The position numbers were made by a program, and so were the translations under genes. From an uncultured Lachnospiraceae bacterium (lineage in GTDB: Bacteria > Bacillota > Clostridia > Lachnospirales > Lachnospiraceae), in NCBI GenBank assembly GCA_948438565.1, contig CAOJLW010000006.1:1-22273 (forward strand): a stretch of 22,273 nt of DNA. Direction: 5' to 3'. How positions within the stretch are numbered: the stretch's first letter is position 1; every line of letters starts with the position of its first letter. Under the pieces are notes generated by a model. That model saw nothing but the letters and a program-made list of their open reading frames with translations, was not told the origin of the DNA and searched no databases. Below, piece by piece: positions 16,148 to 22,273 of the stretch.

Positions 16148-16996
16148 ATGAATATCAGCGAAGTGGAATTACGGACAGGAATTACAAAACAAAACATTCG
16201 TTTTTATGAAAAAAAAGGTCTTTTAACCCCCAAAAGGAACGAAGAAAACAGTTACCGTGAATACACGGAGTCGGATGTCGAGTTATTAAATCTGATTAAA
16301 ATTCTTCGTAAGCTGGATCTTCCAATTGAAGATATCCGTAAGATTATTGACGGAGAAGATACTACCCCCATCATTGCCCGTCATCTGGATTTTCTTTTGG
16401 ATAAAAAAAACGATTTGGAAGCTGCAATTGCAATGTGCCGATTTATCATTCAGAAAGGAGCAGATTCTATGGATACCGGAATGCTGCTCCGAAAAATGGA
16501 TTCTATGGAAAAGAAGGGAGGACGTTTTATGGCAATTTTAGACGATTATAAAAAAGTTGCTCGTACGGAAGCAAAAAGGACATTTTCTTTTGCTCCGGAA
16601 AATATGGCATTGACGCCTCAGGAATTTACGGAGTCTCTCTGTAAATATGGAGCGGAAAATAATTTAAATTTAGTAGTGACCGAAGAGGGAATGTACCCTA
16701 AATTTGAAATTGATGGATTGGAATATGAAGCGTTCCGTGAATTTGGCCGGTTTGGCGCGGTAATTACGTGCAAAGTGACTCATCCGGAGTTACTGAAGGA
16801 AGAATATAAAGATATTCCAGAGAAATCCAGCAGTATTTTTCGGAATATTTATTGGGGAATTTTCCATTTTGCAGTTCCAGTTGTTTTGTTTATTTATTTT
16901 TGTTTTGTCAGCAAAAATTTTTGGCTGGCGGTATATATGGAGATTCTTTATGTATGCTTTATCAGGTTTGCATTTAAAAATTTCCATTTGCGATAA
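16148..16996 (+). CDS. Membrane-anchored MerR-family regulator
   Basis: A 282-residue protein from ATG 16148, which has AAAGGTG 9 bases upstream. An in-frame GTG at 16136 lies within that ribosome site. The N-terminal MerR DNA-binding domain (about 1-70) reads MNISEVELRTGITKQNIRFY with EKKGLLTPKR, YREYTESDVELL and LPIEDIRKII. A dimerisation helix follows (about 82-125). The central region (about 125-225, including FEIDGLEYEAFREFGRFGAV) is not recognised. The C-terminus has two probable transmembrane helices (about 234-254 and 258-276) and a short basic end. A MerR regulator with a membrane-embedded C-terminus suggests sensing of an envelope or membrane-active signal (inference). It has its own 19-base-spacer promoter and a terminator. 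The two cysteines (Cys95 and those in the membrane segments) do not form a known metal site. Confidence 0.87.
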   Translation: MNISEVELRTGITKQNIRFYEKKGLLTPKRNEENSYREYTESDVELLNLIKILRKLDLPIEDIRKIIDGEDTTPIIARHLDFLLDKKNDLEAAIAMCRFIIQKGADSMDTGMLLRKMDSMEKKGGRFMAILDDYKKVARTEAKRTFSFAPENMALTPQEFTESLCKYGAENNLNLVVTEEGMYPKFEIDGLEYEAFREFGRFGAVITCKVTHPELLKEEYKDIPEKSSSIFRNIYWGIFHFAVPVVLFIYFCFVSKNFWLAVYMEILYVCFIRFAFKNFHLR

Positions 16997-17010
16997 AGAT
17001 AATATCTGAA

Positions 17011-17050
17011 AAAAATAGAAGGGAAAGGCATTTCGCCTTTCCCTGTTTTT
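17011..17050. terminator. Bidirectional terminator between the MerR-type gene and mecA
   Basis: The stem GGGAAAGGC (17021-17029) pairs with GCCTTTCCC (17035-17043) around a 5-base loop. TGTTTTTATT follows on the plus strand, and the A-rich stretch before it gives a T-rich run on the minus strand. It serves two convergent genes. Confidence 0.9.
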
Positions 17051-17051
17051 A

Positions 17052-17822
17052 TTAAAGTAATGCAAATGTTTGAAGAGCGTTGTGACGGCATAATATTTTG
17101 TGATGTTCCATAAAAAATGCTTCCGTGGCCGCAGTGATCATACCCTGATTGGCATATTCAGCTAATATGTTGCAGACCTTGTTGAAAATTTCCGGCGATA
17201 AACTACTTTTGTGGATAATCAGATAATAGGTGTATTTGTCCTCATCTTTAAAAAGAGAGTTGTCTCCTTCATAGAAATTTTTCAGGACTTGTGCAAGTCT
17301 TATAATATCAGCTAAATTATGGAAAATAAACATTTTTGATAAATCAATCGGTATGTCAATATCATCTTCGGAGCTGGAAGCATTATCTTTAATCGTATCC
17401 TTTAGTGGAATAAAGTGATTGTGTCCTGTTTTTTTCTCTTCCGCTATTTTACGGAACAGTCCTAAAATATCGTCGGCGCTTTCGGAAAAAATATCTTCCG
17501 TATTGTTATCCGAAAAATCTTCATATCCTTCCGGTATGTCGGAAAATTTAGAAAAACGTGTGTCAAGTTCATCCGGATATTCGACTTTTGTAATGATTAA
17601 AAGCATAGAATCGGATGAAATGGGAATGGCTTCAATCATCAGCGGAATACCGTCTGATTCAAAACCAAATTCGTAACTCGCCTGTTGCATCATATCTTGG
17701 AAAAGCATCTTTGCCTTTTCGGTTCCATATGCCAGTTCACTTAATTTTAAGTGCCGGTTTGCAAGATCCTGCCTTGTAAGAGTACAACGGATCTGATTAT
17801 CATTTACTTTTTCAATTCGCAT
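17052..17822 (-). CDS. mecA: ClpC adaptor protein MecA
   Basis: MecA binds substrates and activates the ClpC unfoldase for ClpCP proteolysis. The 256 residues fit the family. The N-terminal substrate-binding domain (about 1-85) has MRIEKVNDNQIRCTLTRQDL and LFQDMMQQASYEFGFE, followed by EAIPISSDSMLLIITKVEYP. An acidic, low-complexity linker follows (about 85-155, with EDFSDNNTEDIFSESADD and SSSEDDIDIPID). The C-terminal ClpC-binding domain (about 160-256) has FHNLADIIRLAQVL and YYLIIHKSSLSPEIFN. The ribosome site AAGGAAG precedes the ATG by about 7 bases. It has its own promoter and shares a convergent terminator with the MerR-type gene. It is divergent from the kinase locus. The target proteins in this organism are unknown. 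Confidence 0.92.
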   Translation of the reverse strand: MRIEKVNDNQIRCTLTRQDLANRHLKLSELAYGTEKAKMLFQDMMQQASYEFGFESDGIPLMIEAIPISSDSMLLIITKVEYPDELDTRFSKFSDIPEGYEDFSDNNTEDIFSESADDILGLFRKIAEEKKTGHNHFIPLKDTIKDNASSSEDDIDIPIDLSKMFIFHNLADIIRLAQVLKNFYEGDNSLFKDEDKYTYYLIIHKSSLSPEIFNKVCNILAEYANQGMITAATEAFFMEHHKILCRHNALQTFALL

Positions 17823-17863
17823 TTTTTCACTTCCTTATTTGAAAATCAGGTAAATACTTTTCC

Positions 17864-17892
17864 ATTATAAACAAAGTTCTTTTATATGTAAA
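17864..17892 (-). promoter_or_regulatory. Promoter of mecA
   Basis: On the minus strand: TTTACA (17892-17887), a 17-base spacer, TATAAT (17869-17864). Confidence 0.75.
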
Positions 17893-17945
17893 GTAGCGTT
17901 TCGTATTAAATAAATATAAATTAACTAAAATAAAAAGAAAAACTA

Positions 17946-17974
17946 TTGAAAATGTCAGATAGTTATGCTATAAA
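17946..17974 (+). promoter_or_regulatory. Promoter of the kinase locus
   Basis: TTGAAA (17946-17951), a 17-base spacer, and TATAAA (17969-17974) with an extended -10 TG at 17966-17967. The start is expected about 30 bases before the kinase ribosome site. Confidence 0.75.
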
Positions 17975-18023
17975 ATATTCTAAGAGATGCTTTTTCCGAT
18001 AAAATTAGGAAGGAGCGAAAGAT

Positions 18024-19424
18024 ATTAAAGAAACAATCTGGTTTGGCAGATATCTGGTCCTTTCGGAAATTGGAAAGGGAAGCGGCAGTACCGTATATCT
18101 TGCCAAGCATCAAAAACTGGGCGGGTACCGCGCAATTAAGCGTATTCCAAAAGTATCCGGCTCAGCCTGGAAGATTCGGGAAGCAACGATCCTGGGTCAT
18201 CTGAATCATCCCCAGATTCCTGCTGTCTATGATATAGAAGAAAATGAAGAAGCTTATTATATCATAGAAGAGTATATCGAGGGTGAATCTTTAGAAGCAT
18301 ATATGCTTCAATCATCATTTATTACTTCGGATTTTATAAACCAAATCATCACAGAGGTTGCAGATATTTTTTGTTATATGCATCATCAAAAGCCATATCC
18401 AATGATATATCAGGATTTAAAGCCGGAACATATCCTAATAGGAGAAACCGGTATAAAGCTGATTGATTTTGGTATTGCCTCTTATCTGGGAGAACCGGGG
18501 AATAAATTTCAAAACTATGGGACTCCGGCTTTTTGCGCCCCTGAAAAATCAAAGGGATCCAAAATCAGTATTCAGACCGACGTTTATGCGATTGGTAAGC
18601 TGTTGGAAAGCCTGTTGCGCGCAAAAGGGGAAAAAGGATCCCAATCTCTTATGCATATTGTAAAAAAAGCTACGAATGCTGAATTATCTGAGCGTTATCT
18701 ATCGATAGAAGCGTTTATGGAAGATTTTACAGATCATATGCAGTCAGAAAAAAATTCAATTTATCAAAAGCATCTCTTAAAAAAAATAGTTGCAGCCGGC
18801 AGTCAGCCGCATATAGGAACGACGCATATATCAATTTCATTTACGGAATATTTAAACCGCCAGGGCATCTATACAGTTTACCGGGAAAAGAATCAAAGTG
18901 AAGCTATGCGAATGGCCATAAAACAAGGTGGATTTGCAAAAGACGGCGGACTTTACCGCAAAAAGAATTTTTTCGGAATGCCGGCATATGGCGAAGGCGT
19001 TGATATGGATATTCCAAGGAATGCTGTTGAAATTTTGGATTATGGATCTGATGTTTTTGGAGCCGTGTCAGAAGAAGCCGATCTATTTCTTTTTATTATC
19101 GGAAGCAGGCAGTGGGAAACGTTTTATGCGGATCTTGCTTTTGAAAAGGTCGAATCTGTCAAAGGACTTCAGATAGTTTCTAATTATGGAGATAACAGGA
19201 AAGCAAAACATTATGCAAAAAAATACGAAAGAACAGTCTATTGTTTTCCATTGGACGCGGATCCATTTTTTTTGACAGAGGAGAAGATCACGTTGTTTCA
19301 AAGGCTGCTGGAACAAAGAGGAAAAAGTGACAAGAAGCATTGGAATTGCCGGAAGTATCCGCGGCAGTGGGGCAACGCACTTATCCGTGGCATTGGCAAA
19401 TTATACGGCAAGCGCACAAAATGA
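18024..19424 (+). CDS. Ser/Thr protein kinase-like domain fused to a degenerate MinD/ParA-like domain; apparent ATT start
   Basis: 466 residues if translation begins at ATT 18024. The kinase fold clearly starts at FGRYLVLSEIGKGSG (7-21), yet the only codons between the upstream in-frame stop (18006-18008) and that segment are not ATG, GTG or TTG. AGGAAGGAG (18007-18015) sits 8 bases before the ATT. An internal ATG at 18303 would remove the whole ATP-binding lobe. Kinase motifs: glycine loop IGKGSGSTVYLA (16-27), Lys39, Glu53, catalytic YQDLKPEH (Asp131, Lys133, with His136 where Asn is usual), DFG at 148-150, APE at 172-174. Residues 257-434 form a second, P-loop-like domain (GSQPHIGTTH, 259-268; DYG, 339-341) without the P-loop lysine. 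The last 32 codons overlap the next gene and look like out-of-frame extension. No transmembrane segment or PASTA repeats. Confidence 0.82.
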   Translation: MKETIWFGRYLVLSEIGKGSGSTVYLAKHQKLGGYRAIKRIPKVSGSAWKIREATILGHLNHPQIPAVYDIEENEEAYYIIEEYIEGESLEAYMLQSSFITSDFINQIITEVADIFCYMHHQKPYPMIYQDLKPEHILIGETGIKLIDFGIASYLGEPGNKFQNYGTPAFCAPEKSKGSKISIQTDVYAIGKLLESLLRAKGEKGSQSLMHIVKKATNAELSERYLSIEAFMEDFTDHMQSEKNSIYQKHLLKKIVAAGSQPHIGTTHISISFTEYLNRQGIYTVYREKNQSEAMRMAIKQGGFAKDGGLYRKKNFFGMPAYGEGVDMDIPRNAVEILDYGSDVFGAVSEEADLFLFIIGSRQWETFYADLAFEKVESVKGLQIVSNYGDNRKAKHYAKKYERTVYCFPLDADPFFLTEEKITLFQRLLEQRGKSDKKHWNCRKYPRQWGNALIRGIGKLYGKRTK

Positions 19425-19941
19425 AAAGACAGCCTATTTGGAATTAAATGGGCATGGACAAATGGCAAATTGGCATCAAATCAATAGAAATGGGTTTTTT
19501 GAAGAACAGAAAATTCATTTTTATCCAGACGTTAAAAAAGAACAGATACCCATTCTATTCAATTATGGCTATGATAATCTGATCATGGATTTTGGAGACA
19601 GGTATCTGAGCTTCCGGGAAGAATTGCTGCGCTGTGACAGAAAAGCAGTTCTATTGAACTTAAATCCCTGGCAGAAATTTGCAGCGGAAAAGGCGCTGCA
19701 TGAGATGAGACAAAAAAACTGGGGATCGATGCAGCCTATTTATGCAGGCGTCAATGTACAAAAGGCTGTCAAAGAAGCTATCCAAAAGGAATATGGGATT
19801 GCAATTATAGAAATACCAAATATACCCAATCCAAGGCGTATCCGTCGGGATGAATTCTCTTATATGGAGCTTATTTTAGGATGTCCTGCCGTAAAAGTAA
19901 AAAGAAGAAAATCACTGATACCCATAATCAGGAAACGATAG
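19327..19941 (+). CDS. Degenerate MinD/ParA-like (CpaE-like) protein
   Basis: 204 residues from GTG 19327, with AGAGG 5 bases upstream. The first strand and loop read SIGIAGSIRGSGATHLSVAL. This is the position of a deviant Walker A motif, but Ala16 replaces the lysine that contacts the phosphates, and the preceding G-K pair is absent. MDFGDRY follows with Asp88, at 79 residues from Gly9, almost the same spacing as in the second domain of the preceding kinase (80). The NPW motif about 25-30 residues later resembles SRQW in that domain. It is therefore probably a duplicated pseudo-ATPase acting with the kinase, not an active partitioning ATPase. It overlaps the kinase frame by 98 bases. The C-terminus is basic (KVKRRKSLIPIIRKR). 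CpaE/TadZ of pilus systems is the nearest known type I can suggest, weakly. Confidence 0.75.
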   Translation: MTRSIGIAGSIRGSGATHLSVALANYTASAQNEKTAYLELNGHGQMANWHQINRNGFFEEQKIHFYPDVKKEQIPILFNYGYDNLIMDFGDRYLSFREELLRCDRKAVLLNLNPWQKFAAEKALHEMRQKNWGSMQPIYAGVNVQKAVKEAIQKEYGIAIIEIPNIPNPRRIRRDEFSYMELILGCPAVKVKRRKSLIPIIRKR

Positions 19942-19993
19942 TTTTTCACAAAACGTAATTGTACAAAAATGGGTAAGGTGAAGGAGTTGCAAA

Positions 19994-20203
19994 ATGTTGG
20001 AACAATCAAAAATGCAGTTGTTTGTAGAATTGCAGGAAATTGAAAAAAAGGGAATTACGCTTTGGCTGGAAGGAGCGCCAAGCAATTCCTTTGGAGTAAC
20101 AAACGCAATTGTTGTCAATGAGGACGATGCTTATATGCGCGATTATATTTATGACGAGGGGGTGTTAAAGGAAGTGCGGTTTGACAGGGTATGCAACCTG
20201 TAG
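19994..20203 (+). CDS. Small conserved-looking protein of unknown function, 69 residues
   Basis: Function not recognised. The ATG at 19994 has a good ribosome site, GAAGGAG (19979-19985). The product is soluble, acidic to neutral, with one cysteine near the C-terminus. It contains an N-terminal helix (MLEQSKMQLFVELQEIEKKG), then beta-like stretches TLWLEGAPSN, NAIVVNEDDAYMRDYIYD and VLKEVRFDRV. The ordered character and balanced composition suggest a real small folded protein rather than a chance frame. It lies 52 bases after the pseudo-ATPase on the same strand, and a strong terminator follows only at 20332, so it can be the last gene of the kinase unit. Confidence 0.72.
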   Translation: MLEQSKMQLFVELQEIEKKGITLWLEGAPSNSFGVTNAIVVNEDDAYMRDYIYDEGVLKEVRFDRVCNL

Positions 20204-20227
20204 ATGACCGCGCAGTCAACAAAAAAT

Positions 20228-20256
20228 TTGTAACTGATTGGTTATGGGATTATATA
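20228..20256 (+). promoter_or_regulatory. Possible promoter of a short transcript
   Basis: TTGTAA (20228-20233), a 17-base spacer, TATATA (20251-20256). Only a terminator follows, so it could drive an RNA of roughly 120 bases. No gene supports it. Confidence 0.35.
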
Positions 20257-20331
20257 GCATAGAATGTACATTCCGATTCTGGTATCCTCAATGCCGAATA
20301 AGAATGCAGATAAAAAGATAAAAGACAATAG

Positions 20332-20388
20332 AAAAACCCTGTAATTGTGAGGCGAAAGGCCAAATGGTTACAGGGTTTTTAGTTTTTC
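20332..20388 (+). terminator. Rho-independent terminator of the kinase unit
   Basis: Perfect 13-base arms AAAAACCCTGTAA (20332-20344) and TTACAGGGTTTTT (20368-20380) contain an inner GGC-GAAA-GGC element, followed by AGTTTTT. Confidence 0.9.
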
Positions 20389-20399
20389 TTTCAGTTTGA

Positions 20400-20431
20400 T
20401 TGCGGTTTTTCACTACATTATGCTATAATGT
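20400..20431 (+). promoter_or_regulatory. Promoter of the GH18 gene with a dyad over its -10 box
   Basis: TTGCGG (20400-20405), an 18-base spacer, and TATAAT (20424-20429) with an extended TG at 20421-20422. A perfect dyad, ACATTAT (20415-20421) GCT ATAATGT (20425-20431), overlaps the -10 box and may be an operator. Confidence 0.72.
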
Positions 20432-20464
20432 GCATATGTTTTATACTGAAGGAGGAAGCTTGGA

Positions 20465-22198
20465 ATGGATAGGAAACGTATACAGCAGTCCGCAATTTTA
20501 ATTGCGTCAATTGTGATTATTATAATTTTAGTCATTATAGTCGGAAAGGTGATCGGAAAATATACGCCGACAAAAGAACAAAAGGATTTATACGAGTATT
20601 ACGGCTTGACAGATGAATCGACTGCGGCAATTGTCTTAAATCATGAAATTATCCCTCAGCAGGCGGTTATCAAAGATGGAGTGATTTACTTGGATTATGA
20701 AACGGTCAAGATGTTTAACAGCCGTTTTTATTGGGATGAAAATGAAAATCTGTTGCTGTATACGACTGCGGAGGATGTTATCTCTGCAAAAGCTTCCGCT
20801 AAAGATTATTATGTAACCAAGAAAAAAAATACGGAAGATTATATAATTTGTTATGCGGACGCTAAAACAGCCTATATTTCCATGGAATATATCAAGAAAT
20901 TTTCCGATTTGGATTTTCAATTTTATAAAGATCCCAATCGTGTGGTTATGACGACCGATTGGTCCAATTATATTTCTGTTCCGGTCAAGAAAAAAACGCA
21001 GATCCGTTATCGAGGCGGGATTAAAAGTCCAATTCTCATAGAAGTTGAAAAAGAGGATACATTGATTTTACTGGAAAGCGGAGAAGATTGGGATAAGGTT
21101 GCCACAGAGGACGGGATCATCGGATATATCCTAAAGAAAAGATTGGGTGCGGAAGAGTCGCGAAGTCATCAGCATACGAAGAAGGAGGAAAAATTTTCAC
21201 ATATTCTGAAAGATGAAAAAATCAATATGGGTTGGCATCAAGTGACAACGCCGGAGGCCAACAATAAGGTTGCAGATGTGATTGCCAAAGCAAAAGGGTT
21301 AAATGTAATTTCTCCGACCTGGTTTTATCTAAACGACAGCGAAGGTAATCTTATGAGCTTAGCAAGTATGGATTATGTGGAGTATTGCCATAGCTTGGGG
21401 ATTGAGGTTTGGGCGTTGGTAAGTAATTTGGAAAATGAAGAAGCGGATTCTACGGAAGTTTTAACGCATACTTCAAAACGGACGGTGATGGTCAATCAAT
21501 TGATCGCAGCGGCGATTCAATATAATCTGGACGGCATTAATGTGGATTTTGAAGCTTTGGAGATAGAAGCCGGGGAGGGGTATGTGCAGTTTATCCGTGA
21601 ACTTTCTTTAAAATGTAAAAAGAACAGCATTATATTGTCGGTCGATAATTATGTGCCGACGGAGTATACGGCATTTTATAATCGAAGCGAACAGGCAAAC
21701 TTTGCAGATTATGTTGTGATTATGGGGTATGATGAGCACTATGCGGGTTCTGACGAAGGTTCCGTGGCTTCGATTGGGTTTGTCAAACAAGGGATAGAGG
21801 ATACGTTAAAGGAAGTTCCGGAAGATCAGGTAATTTTAGGCGCGCCGTTCTTTACCAGAGTATGGATGGAGACGCCAAAAGAAGGAACCGAAGATGTGGA
21901 AGCTGCGTCGGAGGATTATGTACCCTATGATTTATCTTCGAATGCCGTTAGTATGGTAGAGGCATGGAATATGGTAACGGTCAATGGGGTGCAACCAGCC
22001 TGGTCGGAACAGGATGGACAATACTATGCCGAATATATCAATGATGGCATTACGTATAAAATCTGGCTGGAAGATTTAGAGTCAATCGAATTAAAGCTTC
22101 AGGCTGCGGCAGATAAAAAATTAGCCGGAATGTCTTTCTGGAAACTGGGACTTGAAGATGAACGGGTTTGGGATACGGTGTTTAAATATATGAATTAA
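20465..22198 (+). CDS. Membrane-anchored GH18-family glycosidase (YaaH/SleL style) with SH3-like domain
   Basis: 577 residues from ATG 20465 with GAAGGAGG about 9 bases upstream. The N-terminal hydrophobic helix (about 9-28, ILIASIVIIIILVIIVGKVI) has no clear cleavage site and probably anchors the protein outside the membrane. Residues about 45-165 resemble a copper-amine-oxidase-like beta domain (IKDGVIYLDYETVKMF). Residues about 170-230 look like a bacterial SH3 domain (WDKVATEDGIIGYILKKRL). The rest is a GH18 barrel with DGINVDFE at 356-363; Glu363 is the likely acid, and Asn359 replaces the first Asp of the classical DxxDxDxE as in spore-cortex and germination glycosidases of this type. 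Later barrel strands VIMGYDEHY and LAGMSFWKLG are conserved. Likely substrate is peptidoglycan or spore cortex rather than chitin (inference). Confidence 0.88.
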   Translation: MDRKRIQQSAILIASIVIIIILVIIVGKVIGKYTPTKEQKDLYEYYGLTDESTAAIVLNHEIIPQQAVIKDGVIYLDYETVKMFNSRFYWDENENLLLYTTAEDVISAKASAKDYYVTKKKNTEDYIICYADAKTAYISMEYIKKFSDLDFQFYKDPNRVVMTTDWSNYISVPVKKKTQIRYRGGIKSPILIEVEKEDTLILLESGEDWDKVATEDGIIGYILKKRLGAEESRSHQHTKKEEKFSHILKDEKINMGWHQVTTPEANNKVADVIAKAKGLNVISPTWFYLNDSEGNLMSLASMDYVEYCHSLGIEVWALVSNLENEEADSTEVLTHTSKRTVMVNQLIAAAIQYNLDGINVDFEALEIEAGEGYVQFIRELSLKCKKNSIILSVDNYVPTEYTAFYNRSEQANFADYVVIMGYDEHYAGSDEGSVASIGFVKQGIEDTLKEVPEDQVILGAPFFTRVWMETPKEGTEDVEAASEDYVPYDLSSNAVSMVEAWNMVTVNGVQPAWSEQDGQYYAEYINDGITYKIWLEDLESIELKLQAAADKKLAGMSFWKLGLEDERVWDTVFKYMN

Positions 22199-22273
22199 GT
22201 GAAAAGTGGAATTAGGACAAGGGACATTTTCATAAAGTAGAGTAAGAAACCTGTTTGGGTGGAGCCTTGAATA

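Noticed and set aside
18303..19424. Kinase gene starting at ATG 18303
   Set aside because: This would delete the glycine loop, Lys39 and the alpha-C Glu, although intact kinase sequence continues upstream in the same frame to 18024.
20262..20273. 12-base palindrome GAATGTACATTC
   Set aside because: Perfect 12-base palindromes are expected several times by chance in 22 kb, and it lies downstream of the only candidate promoter.
1..22273. CRISPR arrays, tRNA or rRNA genes, insertion sequences, prophage ends
   Set aside because: No regularly spaced direct repeats, tRNA-like cloverleaf, transposase or integrase sequence was seen on either strand.
22199..22273. Promoter or regulatory site after the GH18 gene
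   Set aside because: The 75 bases to the window end show no clear hexamers, hairpin or ORF; nothing can be supported.

Overview
The window looks like a chromosomal segment close to the replication origin of a low-GC anaerobic Firmicute, most likely in the Lachnospiraceae (class Clostridia). The reasons are the order recF-gyrB-gyrA, an oxygen-sensitive class III ribonucleotide reductase, an oxygen-labile two-subunit class I fumarase, a clostridial-type 2[4Fe-4S] ferredoxin, a MecA adaptor, and strong AGGAGG-type ribosome sites with some TTG starts. The taxonomic call is an inference from gene content and protein style; no rRNA gene is present.

Layout. Bases 1-6993 hold a same-strand block: recF, gyrB, gyrA and the fumarase alpha and beta subunits, with gaps of only 14-55 bases. 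Bases 6994-8340 are an AT-rich accessory patch with a decayed gene (its 5' end resembles an endonuclease/exonuclease/phosphatase-family protein) and a secreted lysine-rich orphan protein with its own promoter. Bases 8327-14463 hold nrdD, then gdpP-rplI-dnaB, a coupled run of c-di-AMP phosphodiesterase, ribosomal protein L9 and replicative helicase. Bases 14487-17050 form a regulatory and redox section: a MerR-type regulator, a 56-residue ferredoxin on the minus strand, a divergent DUF1858 CxxC protein, and a membrane-anchored MerR regulator whose promoter has the 19-base spacer typical of MerR targets. mecA lies on the minus strand and is divergent from a kinase locus.

The least ordinary part is 17946-20203. 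A Ser/Thr-kinase-like gene appears to start at an AUU codon. Its C-terminal half is a MinD/ParA-like domain lacking the P-loop lysine. A second stand-alone protein of the same degenerate type follows and overlaps it, and then comes a conserved-looking 69-residue protein. The spacing between the P-loop-like motif and the downstream D-(Y/F)-G motif is almost the same in both ATPase-like domains (80 and 79 residues), which supports a duplication. This kinase plus two pseudo-ATPases plus small protein is my best candidate for an undescribed system. The window ends with a membrane-anchored GH18 glycosidase of the YaaH/SleL style.

I saw no tRNA, rRNA, CRISPR array, insertion sequence or attachment site. 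Promoter and terminator calls come from reading the sequence by eye.
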